64,000 nt of DNA from JAFEDN01 sp963795715 (lineage in GTDB: Bacteria > Pseudomonadota > Gammaproteobacteria > Coxiellales > Coxiellaceae). The translations under genes were made by a program, and so were the position numbers. The stretch's first letter is position 1; the number at the start of each line of letters is the position of its first letter. The notes beneath the pieces are model-generated. The model ran no database searches and was not told the DNA's origin. It worked only from the letters and a program-made list of their open reading frames with translations. Where the stretch lies: positions 1,385,231 through 1,449,230 of the forward strand of contig CAWCIY010000003.1 in the NCBI GenBank assembly GCA_963795715.1, read 5' to 3'. Shown here in pieces: positions 36,001 to 44,604 of the stretch.

Positions 36001-39000
36001 CGTTGCAGATGCGCATCGCTTATAAAATATGTTTCTACTATAGACCCTGCAATTGAAGAATCTTTATGGATTTGTTTGCAAGACTCGGATTTTAGTTTAC
36101 GTAAAGCCACTTTAAATACATTAAAAGAATGGACTAATGAGAAAAATCCTGTAGCAATTCGACTATTGAAGAAAGGGTTAGTGCTGAAAAAATACCCTGA
36201 AGTTCTCGAGGCATGTGTGTCCGGACTGTTAAAAGTGAATCCTGATGATGATACAGCCAGAAATATTGGCCAATTTATACAAACAAATAACAATGATTTC
36301 AAAGATTTAGAATTATCAACTGTCAAAACATTAACCGAGTGGGCGGCTGAACATAACAAGACGGCATTAAATATTTTAGTAAGCGGTTTAAGTGCTAATT
36401 CTCCCAAAATCCGGGCGCAATGTGTGTTAAGTTTGGCTATAACAAAAAATTTTGATTATTTACCCAATGTGTTAATTTGTTTACAAGATAATAAACCAGA
36501 GGTGGTGCAGGCAGCGCAAATTACTTTGTGCGCATGGGCTGCCAATGATTATAGTAAAGCTTGTCAAGTAGTAAAAAAAGGCTTAAGAAAACCTGAAATG
36601 ATGGAACAATGGTTAACTGCTTTACAATATGTGGTTATTAATAATGATGATTTTAGTGATCTGGTCGAACCCTATTTAAAGAGTATGGTAATTGGTATTG
36701 GGGCTAGAATTTTCTTTCAACAATCTGTCATGAGCCCAATCATTATCAACGTGTTAATTGAAGGCTTGATATCAAAACATTCTAAAGTTCGCACCTCTTG
36801 TTATCAGATGTTAATCACAATCAATAATGGATTAAAAGCTGAAGCTACCCGATTATTGATGGAATTTTTAGAAAATAAGCCCTTGCAAAAAATAGGCCCT
36901 AGTATTAAAAAAAATGTAATTAATATCATCACGTATTGGGCAGTCAATTATGACAGTAATCAAATAGTATACACTGCATTAGAGAGGGGCATGACCATTC
37001 CGTCATCCCCCGAAGAACGTAAGTATTGGCTTGAAGCATTATCAAACTTTCCTGGAACTAATAATCATGAAGTTATTAGATTATTAGGGAGGAGAATGAT
37101 AAGAGAAGATAATTTAGAAATACTTAATATAGTGATACAAACGCTAGAAAAATTCCTCGATTATCGACATACCTCAGCCCCTGATTTAACAATATTAAAA
37201 GAAGGCTTACATTCGCCGCAGCCGATTGTTAGAAAATTTTGTGTAGAGGCCATGCGCAAATTGTATCAGCCTGAAGGAATCATTCCTGAACTAATACCTT
37301 GTCTAAAAGATTCTAATCCTGAAGTACGGGCGGCAGCGATTTGGCGGCTAGGGCGCTGGAGTAACACAAATAACTTCACTAGTGAAGAAGTAAGTGAAGA
37401 AGCCTTGCAAGCTTTGATAAAAGGTCTAAAAACCGATCAAGACAACCTCAGTGGTCAAATTTTTCTACGTGATAAGAGCGCTAAGTTATTAGAAAAATCT
37501 TTAATGGATGATGCCAAATGTGTACGTAGCGCAACTGTACAGACTTTACTTGAATTTGTTACAAGTAACGGAAGTAGTAAAACGGCGTTATCAATCATCC
37601 AGAAAAATTTGTCTTCACCATATGAAGATGTACAGATTGAATGTGCTCATGCGCTTAAAGCTAATTTAGGGAACACAACTAGTAAAGTTGAATCTCTGCA
37701 AAATTGTTTAACTCATGCGAAAACCCAAGAGCTACGTAGAGCTATTATTGATGCTTTACTGTTGTATGTCATGATGGGTAGTGCAGCGGCAATGGCGAAA
37801 TTAAAGCAAGGTCTGCGTTCTCAGTTCAGAAGTGATTGGCTATTTGTTATGAAAAAAAATCCTGAGCCAGCCATTAATTTTATTAAAGCGCTTGAAGATC
37901 ATTTGAACTCTCAACAGGCGGAATTGGACCCTTTGATAATTGAAGTGTTAATTCAATGGTTAGTTTCAGGAAATCAGCTTGTTGAAAAACTGCTAGTTAA
38001 AGTTCTAGCAACGCAAGAATTAACCAAAAAACAAGAATATATTGTCTTGTTAAAAGAAAAAACTAAAAATTCTAAACCGAAAATCATTGCTGTAGTGCGA
38101 CGGTTAGAGGCTAACGATGATAAACAGATATCACCGAGTCCACTATTATCTGCTCGATCGGTTTCTACGACAGATAATGAACATCAAAAGAAACCAAATC
38201 AAATCAAATCAATTAAGGAGAATGCTATGAAAACAACTTTAACTTTACAACAGATTAGAACAATGCAAAAAGAAAAGCTCGATTCTAAAACCGGGCAACC
38301 ACTTAGTAAGCAGCCATTCCGTCCTACTACTTCGAACTCTGGGGGAATCCATACCTTAAATGAAATTACTACAGAAACTCCGAAACAAAAGCTGGCACAA
38401 TCTACTAACCAAGAAGGTGGAGCGGTTTTGAGAGGCAATAACGGCCGTAGGGGTGAAATTGGCGAACAAGCAGATATAAATGTCATTTCATTGCAAGGTT
38501 CAGCTAGAATGGAAGATGCGAATGTAGGCCCCAATGCAGATGTAGACGTCATTACTGACAAAGATGATGCAATCTTACAAGAATATAATATTGCCCAACG
38601 GGCGAAAGTTCATGTTATTGCAGGAATTAAAGCGTCAGAATTATTGGATCGGTTAGAGCAAAATAAAATACAGGCGAGCGCTGAGTTGAAGGATGATGTT
38701 GAGAATATTAAAAAGACGTTTGATATCGATCAGAAAAGCAAAACAGAACGGGCATCGATTTATAACAATAAGCAGTTAAATGCCTATTATCAAAGCTTAA
38801 GAAAAATCAATTACCATTTTGGTGCGGCGAAAAGTATTCAGACCGGGACTATAGATCAGGCAAATAATATGGCTAATGTGGCTATTAACACAGGAGCTGA
38901 ACTAGCCAAACAAATTCCCATTGTGGGAGTAGGCGCCATTATTTTAGAAAAGATTTTAACCGCAAAGGTGGATATAGATAAGCATACAGCCATGCAACGC

Positions 39001-39570
39001 TTAGCCAGTTGGACGCTGGATTCTAAGGGTGAGGATCGTTTGTCCGAGCGATTCGCACGAAAAATGACTTTATTAAGACAAAATGAAATTCTTACGCCAA
39101 CTCCCGAAGAGCAATGGAATAAAAAATTTGCAGATGCACATGGTCTGGTTGAAAAAGCGTGCGCTGCAGCCAGCATCATAAAAACCACTGGTAAAAAATT
39201 AGTAGATAAAGCGTCGTTTAAAGTAGATGAAATCAAGAAAGGCGTTACTTTTTCTAGAGAAGACCGTTTAGCTTTAGTCGACATGACCTGTGTGCTAAAC
39301 GCTATTATGGATGGAGAAATTAAGCCTATCACTGGTGTTTCAGATGATGAGCAATTGGAAGATCATTTGGCTAAGATGTTAGGTTTATTCCCTCAGCCGC
39401 GGACTTCTACTTATGAAGCCAAATTAAACTCAGGTTCTACTAAGCAAAGTCAAGATTCCGTTCCAAAAAGACGATTGCTTGCGGGATTTGCGCGAATGAT
39501 GGCTCCTAAATCTAAAAAAGGAACTCCGCCGCCGGTACAACCATCATTAACCCTGAATAAGTCGCATTGA
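33043..39570 (+). CDS. Giant AAA-ATPase-like/HEAT-repeat protein
   Basis: The product has 2175 residues. Residues about 95-480 match the predicted AAA-ATPase-like family: YRFIDKSLLIEKI, VVLRPSGFGKTFNLSML (Walker A, about 126-133) and VILLLDAFDVPI (Walker B region, where the family has DEYD, so the Glu is lost). Residues about 620-1660 form a long HEAT/armadillo solenoid with many SPxxRxxCxxAL and DxxxxVRxAA units. Residues 1729-2175 follow an internal ATG (38227) with an AAGGAG site 6 nt upstream. This segment has three NADVDVIT-like repeats and a helical end. Architecture suggests a scaffold or an STAND-like sensor; role and secretion unknown. ATG 33067, 10 nt after AAAGGA, is an alternative start. 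Confidence 0.8.
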   Translation: MSAKDASSMKDKEEKLNYYREPRVLAKMENVNAPNSQINIQATLNFQFFGKSIIAFPNPADYSLLLSDSSESNEQTWNLSVPLSSFGIDTSDFKTIAEHKYRFIDKSLLIEKIANDKFPISVVLRPSGFGKTFNLSMLNCFFSNKENSILFHGLKIAEKKKFCQQHQGKYPVIFINFTDLKAENYQQFIEKFKKYLIKIFKEQMEQHEIKGKGELNLLESINCSEETLQLSLGLLIDRLFNRYETPVILLLDAFDVPINYALGQLLRNQQDRQYYQKILGFMKKLFESILKSNDSLKMAILAGTLSLETKNLFSEIDNVYIDNLQSDNWSPYFGFSQAEVFEQFNDAFEMITEIQLDTIENCCGGYGIGKERLFNPRLITTLFDSCKQNGIEYVDEMKQPICNYPQNELIELVINRSNETIKTDFEQLLTNKPIMKSIDKEINLEFVENNADSLWSLLLYSGYLTLQAEVKADSSLSRYLVVPNLERYNFYQQKLKIQSYNLFKNLNKTATKTIVDTELTYFLKYFNTSDFYLEKAQSLYEFIMNGHADAIILEMFIRNCNDNEFWWNIAYQIFQIHKLEVTSIKRIAKIIVNQIPKLNKTNKNTAIRLLNKLQNPDDVVIVMVEKLRMLSVSDANSYIDLLDEIHPNCLIIARTFTACLIDAELDIQKTRFIIKKLQKWLLADNHSALDILLHGLRSSQLLIQFSCINALSEGIYLSGEGSDRIVQAIKRFLNDEELTLRLAAIFSFGRMINSQCAVALSLAEEILKNATEFECFVWMSSLKEDEDQLGSWKGSEAIVVGLKQYFDNGIPEYDNLAITLFGKWAVNGNSEALHLLSQALNDQGMELREKWIKALDQRFFGCSKVVQILASTLNKQENQPLYYNIIKILTQWARHGTKAALEVLNNCLITSTNQQICDECIIALEIGHTEHEVLKNLMEAYSSGPMGSYIQLAAISRLVRHIDIIGKENLLILLAQGLKTESPINLRCRCASLIKYVSTIDPAIEESLWICLQDSDFSLRKATLNTLKEWTNEKNPVAIRLLKKGLVLKKYPEVLEACVSGLLKVNPDDDTARNIGQFIQTNNNDFKDLELSTVKTLTEWAAEHNKTALNILVSGLSANSPKIRAQCVLSLAITKNFDYLPNVLICLQDNKPEVVQAAQITLCAWAANDYSKACQVVKKGLRKPEMMEQWLTALQYVVINNDDFSDLVEPYLKSMVIGIGARIFFQQSVMSPIIINVLIEGLISKHSKVRTSCYQMLITINNGLKAEATRLLMEFLENKPLQKIGPSIKKNVINIITYWAVNYDSNQIVYTALERGMTIPSSPEERKYWLEALSNFPGTNNHEVIRLLGRRMIREDNLEILNIVIQTLEKFLDYRHTSAPDLTILKEGLHSPQPIVRKFCVEAMRKLYQPEGIIPELIPCLKDSNPEVRAAAIWRLGRWSNTNNFTSEEVSEEALQALIKGLKTDQDNLSGQIFLRDKSAKLLEKSLMDDAKCVRSATVQTLLEFVTSNGSSKTALSIIQKNLSSPYEDVQIECAHALKANLGNTTSKVESLQNCLTHAKTQELRRAIIDALLLYVMMGSAAAMAKLKQGLRSQFRSDWLFVMKKNPEPAINFIKALEDHLNSQQAELDPLIIEVLIQWLVSGNQLVEKLLVKVLATQELTKKQEYIVLLKEKTKNSKPKIIAVVRRLEANDDKQISPSPLLSARSVSTTDNEHQKKPNQIKSIKENAMKTTLTLQQIRTMQKEKLDSKTGQPLSKQPFRPTTSNSGGIHTLNEITTETPKQKLAQSTNQEGGAVLRGNNGRRGEIGEQADINVISLQGSARMEDANVGPNADVDVITDKDDAILQEYNIAQRAKVHVIAGIKASELLDRLEQNKIQASAELKDDVENIKKTFDIDQKSKTERASIYNNKQLNAYYQSLRKINYHFGAAKSIQTGTIDQANNMANVAINTGAELAKQIPIVGVGAIILEKILTAKVDIDKHTAMQRLASWTLDSKGEDRLSERFARKMTLLRQNEILTPTPEEQWNKKFADAHGLVEKACAAASIIKTTGKKLVDKASFKVDEIKKGVTFSREDRLALVDMTCVLNAIMDGEIKPITGVSDDEQLEDHLAKMLGLFPQPRTSTYEAKLNSGSTKQSQDSVPKRRLLAGFARMMAPKSKKGTPPPVQPSLTLNKSH

Positions 39571-39580
39571 AATTGAAAAT

Positions 39581-39616
39581 GGCAGATCGGTTATAATCGA
39601 TTAGAATCGATCTGCC
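39581..39616 (+). terminator. Hairpin GGCAGATCG/CGATCTGCC
   Basis: A perfect 9-bp stem 11 bp after the stop of the AAA/HEAT gene, with an 18-nt loop, followed by AAATCCCTCATTTCGTTTT. A likely terminator. Nothing else is seen before the IS copy at 39768. Confidence 0.55.
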
Positions 39617-39767
39617 AAATCCCTCATTTCGTTTTGTAACTTAAATTTTATTTAATTTTCGGTGATAAATAATAGGTTGGAAATTTGAGGGGATGCTTCA
39701 GCTTGCCTTTATCCCGCGACTTTATTGAAAATAAAACATTAATATATTAATATAAGCGCATGATTAA

Positions 39768-40781
39768 GATGGCAATCGCATTGAATTAAATTTTTCAAGA
39801 ATTCTTCAAAGTTCCTTCCAGAAATAGTTTTTATCTGAAGTAATAACGCAAAAAATCTAAATGTGAGTGTCATTTTCCAAATATAAGTGCTGAATAAATG
39901 AGATAATTTACTCTGTTAAAAAGTAACTACAAACAGCTGACAAGTACCTGCCAGAAGAACCCAAATTGAATGTAAGATGGTTAATTTTTATTTAAAGCGT
40001 TGATCCGCTGCCAGTACTTTAAGTAGATATTGATGATCCCACCCTGCCGTTTTGCGACGGCAAGAGATCCCATGTTGATGCGTAGATTCTTGCTTAAGGA
40101 GATTCAGTGCTATCCGTCTCACCAGCGCTAAATTTTCAGCAGAATGCCCCATACGAGATTGATTCAAGTCTTCACGGAAACTCACGTCTAGAGACCAGTG
40201 TAAGTCTACTTCGATTTGCCAATGTTGACGAACCGCTTTCACAAAAGTGTTGATCTGCTCGTAGTTTAAACTGGTGACAAAATAGCGGGTGGAATATTCA
40301 ACTTGATCATTTGTGGTTCGGGTAATATCCACTTTCCCTATCCCTTTTAAACCCGGAAACCGGACGCTAAAACCCGCTTCTTTCCGAGCAGATATCAATG
40401 TATAGCGCCGTGTTTCGATTCGGTCATGGTTGTGAAGTTTCTCTACTCTGCGTAGGTGCAACATATTTTTATATTTCTTTTCTCCCCCTTCCGCTAAACC
40501 AAATTTATAAATTTCTACCCAATTATCAGCCCCACAGATCGTGGCAAGAACAGTGATCACTAAAATGTCGATCAGGTTGTATCTAAAATTACGATGGGAC
40601 TTTAATCGAGGGTCTTTGAGATCTGAAAAATGCTCGAGAAAGGTATTCTCCAATTTCATCAGGCACTCCTTTCCTGGTATAAAACTCTCTGTTTTATAAA
40701 GAAAAAAGGCTGATAAATCAATAGATAGAAAGACTTCTAAATTTGAAATAAGGAGGAGAGAAATTCAATGCGATTGCCATG
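39768..40781 (-). mobile_element. ISAs1-family insertion sequence, internally deleted copy (IS-B)
   Basis: Same 20-bp ends as IS-A, except G for C at the outermost left base (39768), with the right end at 40762-40781. It is 1014 bp long because 480 bp of the transposase are missing. The deletion joins two CGCTAAA repeats (30085 and 30565 in IS-A). Confidence 0.9.
39988..40659 (-). pseudogene. ISAs1-family transposase with in-frame internal deletion
   Basis: The frame has 223 residues against 383 in IS-A. It keeps the N-terminal 55 residues and the C-terminal part with the W-x2-E motif but lacks 160 residues containing both catalytic Asp motifs (ALDGKT and TIDAMG). It cannot be an active transposase; it might act as a competing protein, since the frame is preserved. 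Confidence 0.9.
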
Positions 40782-40791
40782 ATGAACCAGT
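40782..40791 (+). repeat. Target-site duplication, right (ATGAACCAGT)
   Basis: Identical to 29350-29359; marks the right edge of the composite transposon. Confidence 0.85.
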
Positions 40792-40799
40792 CCGTGCGT

Positions 40800-40847
40800 C
40801 AGTGCCGCATAGGACTGGAGTCCTTCCAGAATCTCCTATCGGCACTG
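40800..40847 (+). ncRNA. Conserved two-tier hairpin upstream of SAHH-like gene, copy 1
   Basis: Outer stem CAGTGCC/GGCACTG (40800-40806 with 40841-40847), middle stem ATAGG/CCTAT (40809-40813 with 40835-40839), inner hairpin CTGGA/TCCAG (40815-40819 with 40825-40829). Compared with copy 2 the outer stem has a compensatory C-G to T-A change. It lies inside the short ORF, so protein constraint also applies. Confidence 0.45.
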
Positions 40848-40917
40848 GTGTTTGGTCATTATTTTAACACAGATCAGTCCATTGAACAGAAAAAACACCG
40901 ATTCCGTAGGAGAAAAT

Positions 40918-42399
40918 ATGCACGCTATATCATTTGCCAGAAACAGGATTAACCGAATTCCACTTTCTGTCTCTCTGACCAGGCGAGACTGCTTTATTCA
41001 GCCTGCCGCTGATCACTTCAGGCGACGCCTATTGCGTACCTTCAGTCATTATCAACCTTTATGGGATACTTACGAGCAGCATATCCCACTGAAAGACCGC
41101 CATTGTTTGCATCAATTAGAAAAAGGTTGAGCGCAGCGGAAGCCATTGAAAGGCAAGATTATTCTGGTCAATATTCATTTAACGCGCATCACTCTAGCGC
41201 TGATCACCGCCTTATTGGAATCTGGCGCCTGGGTGGAAGTCACCGTATCTCCTGAATTAGTGATTCATCAAAATGCCTTACAGCCTCTCCTGGCGGCACA
41301 AATTCCTTTTTATTCCACCATCCCTGATGAAAAGAAACAGAATTATTACGATATTGTGTATGACTGTTGTGCCGGGATGAATGAAATTATCCCTAACAAT
41401 GGCATGGTCAAACTCACCAAAACCGATCCGGTACTTTATCGGCAGATGACTTTTCCAGTTATTAGCGTTGATTCTTCTAAAACTAAAGCCATTGAAACCG
41501 GTTTGGGAACGGGAGATAGCTTTGTGCGAGTTATCCACCATCTGGCGCAACAATCCATTGCCGCTCTGGTGTTGAATTGGAAAAACCTGGCCGATAATAC
41601 CCGTCTGGCTCCCCCCTCTTTGTATTTAACGACACTGCTCAGTTTAATCAATGTCGATCAATTATTTTTGAGAAATCAATTCATGATCTTTGGTTTTGGT
41701 AAAGTAGGCAGAGGCATCGCCAGTGCGTTAGAGAGTGCCGGTGTGCCTAAAAAAAATATTTTTGTGGTGGATATTTCACCTGAAGCTTATCTGGATGCCA
41801 TGAAACAGGGTTATTCCGGTTTACTGCTGGATACCCATCATCCAGAAACGATTCAGAGAATCAAAAAAATTCTGCCGGAAATGTGGGCGGTCGTCACGGC
41901 TACCGGTATTGAAGGTGCGATTTCTCAACATTTTTCGCAGAGCGATTTTGATCGCGTCGCTTTATTAGTCAATATGAGCACAGGGGATGATTTTGGATCA
42001 CGCTTTACTCAAGAAAGAATTCTCAATGGCAAAAAACCTGCTAATTTTATGCTGGATTTCCCAACCATGGTCATGTATTTGGATGCGACCTTTACGTTAT
42101 TCTTGAAAGCTGGGGAAGAATTGTTAACGAACCCAAGCATAAAAAACGGGTTAAATACCATCGCACCCGAGATAGATCAAACGGTGTTGACGGATTGGAT
42201 GGCTCAACATGGCGATGAAATTTGGCGACATCGGCTAGGGCGAATACAAACCGAAATATTCATGCAACATTTGCGTCAAAACTCCATGCAACCCCCGCAA
42301 GATTTAGCCTCTTTGATAGAGAGTCAAGGAATTTTTCATTATCCCTCCGAATCCAAATCATCTCCTAATTTGCAACAGACACCCTTACTGTGCTGTTGA
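40918..42399 (+). pseudogene. SAH-hydrolase-like NAD-binding protein, copy 1, nonsense-mutated
   Basis: ATG 40918 with AGGAG opens MHAISFARNRINRI. An in-frame TGA at 41128-41130 replaces the Trp of DWAQRQPLKG in copy 2. Beyond it the frame is intact for over 400 codons: KIILVNIHLTRITLALI, ETGLGTGDSF, MIFGFGKVGRGIASALESAG (Rossmann NAD site), VTATGIEGAIS and NMSTGDDFG. A restart at TTG 41146 would make an N-terminally shortened protein. TGA recoding is unlikely because other genes here stop at TGA. Confidence 0.75.
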
Positions 42400-42412
42400 C
42401 GGAGGAATTATC

Positions 42413-43873
42413 ATGGAAGATCGCGCCTTAAACTCTGTTTTTAATTTTTTCTGTGAAAATTCTCCCCACTTTTTGGTGGTTTTGGAGGAAAGCCATGTTT
42501 TATACGCCAATGCTAAAACCAGAAGCTATTTTAGAACATCCAAAAACATTCGTCATATCCTGCCTCATCGGATAATGAACATCGCACCCCAAAGCAGGGT
42601 CAAAAAAATCCGGCTCTCTAATCGTCAATATTTAACGATTCGATGGCATATTTTTACCTTATTGCCGAAAAGAAACAGGCCATTGCTCTTGTTGATCGGT
42701 GAAGACATCAATGAAATCGAATCCCTGCGTAAACAGACACAGATGCTCAGTGATATTGTCACGAAAGTACCCGGATTTGTCTTTTGGAAAAATACGAAAC
42801 TCAAGCTCATGGGTTGTAACAATAATTTCGCCAAACAAGTCGGGTTAAATCACCCCGATGAAATTGTAGGCTTAACCGATCACGATTTACCCTGGAATCC
42901 AGAGCAGACACAAAAATTTATCCGCGACGATCAAGAAATCCTCCAAACCGGAATACCTAAAACCAACATCGAAGAAAAGCAACGGCAGCTCAATGACAGG
43001 GATTTATTTCTATTGACGAGCAAAGTCCCCTTATATGATGGCCCTAAAATATCAGGGGTGTTGGGTATTTATGTCGATATCACCGCTCTGAAAGAAGCAG
43101 AACTGGCTTTGCGGGCTGAACGGGACAAAGCCGAATCTGCCAATCGTATAAAAACTGATTTTATCCGCAACATGCAGCATGATATCCGTACTCCGATCAG
43201 CGGCATTTATGGCATGACGGAATTATTGGCAACCGATCTTTCAGTTTCACCGGATGTCCGCTCTCATTTAATAGAAATCTCTCAGGCTGCTAAAGAATTG
43301 CTGGATTACTGTAATGATATTTTGGATTTTACTCATGTTGAATATGGTTCCCGTCCGGTAGTGCAGCAACCGTTGTCTTTAAAAGCATTAATCCGTTCAG
43401 TATTACAAATGCAAATGCCCGCAGCGCGATTGAAAAAAATCCGTTTGTCAGTACATTACGGGAAACTTATTCCCGATGTAGTGATGGGGGATGCTTACCG
43501 GATTCAACGGGTTTTGATTAATTTAATCAGTAACGCCATTAAATTTACCCCAAAGGGTTACGTCAAAATTCGTGTCCACATAGAGAAATCGAATTTAAAC
43601 CGAAAGGAAAAAGTGATCCGAATGATCATCAAAGACAGTGGTATTGGGATTCCTTCGGAAAAAATAGATTTAATTTATGAGAAATTTTCAAAAGTAACAC
43701 CAAGCAATAAAGGGTTATATAAAGGCAGTGGATTGGGATTAAGAATCGTCAAGCAATTTATCGAAGAAATGAACGGCAATATTGCCGTATACAGTCAATT
43801 AAATCAGGGAACGGTATTTCAGATTGTTTTGCCTCTGAAAATACCTTTGTCAAATCAAATTCTGGAGGAATGA
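42413..43873 (+). CDS. PAS-domain sensor histidine kinase (copy 1)
   Basis: The product has 486 residues with no transmembrane segment, hence cytoplasmic. N-terminal PAS-like domain (1-95), second PAS (about 100-225: VPGFVFWKNTKLKLMGCN ... GVLGIYVDITALKEAE), HisKA with phospho-acceptor NMQHDIRTPISGIYGMTELL (about 250), then HATPase motifs NLISNAIKFT, DSGIGIP, YEKFSKV and GSGLGLRIVKQF. GGAGG precedes ATG 42413, 13 bp after the SAHH-like gene, and the response regulator starts 4 bp after its stop. It autophosphorylates and should pass phosphate to that regulator. Lesions upstream have not broken this gene. Confidence 0.93.
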   Translation: MEDRALNSVFNFFCENSPHFLVVLEESHVLYANAKTRSYFRTSKNIRHILPHRIMNIAPQSRVKKIRLSNRQYLTIRWHIFTLLPKRNRPLLLLIGEDINEIESLRKQTQMLSDIVTKVPGFVFWKNTKLKLMGCNNNFAKQVGLNHPDEIVGLTDHDLPWNPEQTQKFIRDDQEILQTGIPKTNIEEKQRQLNDRDLFLLTSKVPLYDGPKISGVLGIYVDITALKEAELALRAERDKAESANRIKTDFIRNMQHDIRTPISGIYGMTELLATDLSVSPDVRSHLIEISQAAKELLDYCNDILDFTHVEYGSRPVVQQPLSLKALIRSVLQMQMPAARLKKIRLSVHYGKLIPDVVMGDAYRIQRVLINLISNAIKFTPKGYVKIRVHIEKSNLNRKEKVIRMIIKDSGIGIPSEKIDLIYEKFSKVTPSNKGLYKGSGLGLRIVKQFIEEMNGNIAVYSQLNQGTVFQIVLPLKIPLSNQILEE

Positions 43874-43877
43874 AGAT

Positions 43878-44282
43878 ATGCAGCAAAAGAAAATATTATT
43901 GGTTGAGGATTCACCTTTACCACAACAGATTGTTAAAAGGATATTAGAGCAACTGAATTGTTCCGTGGATATCGCTGCTACGGGTGAGGATGCCGTGATA
44001 TTATGTATGAAAAACCATTACAATTTTGTATTTATGGATATTGGATTGCCTGGAATAGATGGCATCATGGCTGCGAAACTGATTCGGGAACAGGAAAAAG
44101 GAAATCGTGAATATCCAATACCGATTATTGCATTAACTGCCCATGATGACCAAATGATGAAGGCTGAAGCACAGGCAGCCGGAATGAATGATTATTTGAT
44201 TAAACCCATTTCTTTGCAGTTAATTCAACATCTCTTTAAAGTTTATTTTCATAAAATGAGCAAAAATTTATCAAAAAAATAA
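43878..44282 (+). CDS. Stand-alone response regulator (copy 1)
   Basis: The product has 134 residues, a lone receiver domain: ILLVEDSPLPQQIV (acidic pair), FVFMDIGLPGIDG (phospho-acceptor Asp), PIIALTAHD (Thr switch) and DYLIKPIS (Lys). No output domain, so it acts by protein contact or phosphotransfer, like CheY/Spo0F types. It lies 4 bp after the kinase gene. A close paralogue starts at 63588. Confidence 0.93.
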   Translation: MQQKKILLVEDSPLPQQIVKRILEQLNCSVDIAATGEDAVILCMKNHYNFVFMDIGLPGIDGIMAAKLIREQEKGNREYPIPIIALTAHDDQMMKAEAQAAGMNDYLIKPISLQLIQHLFKVYFHKMSKNLSKK

Positions 44283-44306
44283 CTGTAATCATTTGTAAAA
44301 TAATAA

Positions 44307-44339
44307 GCTACGTCACTGAGTTTTACTCAGTGACGTAGC
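44307..44339. terminator. Perfect 15-bp inverted repeat after response regulator
   Basis: GCTACGTCACTGAGT and its exact complement separated by TTT, 24 bp after the stop. No T-run follows, so it could be a factor-dependent terminator or an operator. The rest of 44283-44604 is non-coding apart from the promoter at 44544. Confidence 0.55.
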
Positions 44340-44543
44340 GGTGAGGATTACTAATGGACAAGGGGCTCTAGGATATGCGATGTCAATTCTTAAAATGAGC
44401 AAAATCAATGATTTTACGCTCAAGAAATCCTTTTCGTCGTTTTCTATTGTCTGAATTGCAGTATTATTAATCTTGATTAATCAGGGTAAAGGATGTATCT
44501 TCGACATTTAAAATGTCGGGTTTTTCTTTGAGAGATATTGATA

Positions 44544-44571
44544 TTGACAAAATCCTCAAAGTTTTTATACC
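44544..44571 (+). promoter_or_regulatory. Promoter of the ABC/methyltransferase/LOG cluster
   Basis: Perfect TTGACA (44544-44549), 16-bp spacer and TATACC (44566-44571), 33 bp before ATG 44605. It could drive the whole plus-strand run to 52867, as the intergenic gaps there are 35 bp or less. Confidence 0.5.
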
Positions 44572-44604
44572 TTTAAGTAAAATTTTTGCGAAAGGATATC
44601 GTTT

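Larger units (their letters stand above)
29360..40781. mobile_element. Composite transposon bounded by two ISAs1-family copies
   Basis: Two like-oriented IS copies (29360-30854 and 39768-40781) bracket about 8.9 kb of cargo. The outer ends are flanked by the 10-bp direct repeat ATGAACCAGT, and the sequences outside join into one reading frame, while the inner flanks of the two copies do not match. Cargo: an unrecognised ORF, a LysR pseudogene, an ORF fragment, ychJ and the 2175-codon AAA/HEAT gene. IS-B carries a large internal deletion, so movement would depend on IS-A transposase. Confidence 0.82.
40782..40952 (+). pseudogene. Conserved short ORF of signalling locus copy 1, 3' part
   Basis: Continues the frame broken at 29359: VRQCRIGLESFQNLLSALVF ... 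RRRKYARYIICQKQD, to TAA 40950-40952. It aligns with residues 68-121 of the intact ORF at 60571. The segment also carries the hairpin at 40800-40847 and overlaps the start of the SAHH-like gene at 40918, as in copy 2. Confidence 0.7.

Noticed and set aside
40852..41130. Separate 92-codon gene before the SAHH-like gene
   Set aside because: It is the 5' part of the SAHH-like frame up to a nonsense codon; copy 2 reads through with Trp.
41128..41130. TGA as selenocysteine or recoded Trp
   Set aside because: No SECIS-like hairpin is evident just downstream, and TGA ends several normal genes in the window, including both kinase genes.
44307..44339. 15-bp perfect inverted repeat as a transposon end or attachment site
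   Set aside because: Only one copy, no recombinase nearby and no target duplication; terminator or operator is simpler.
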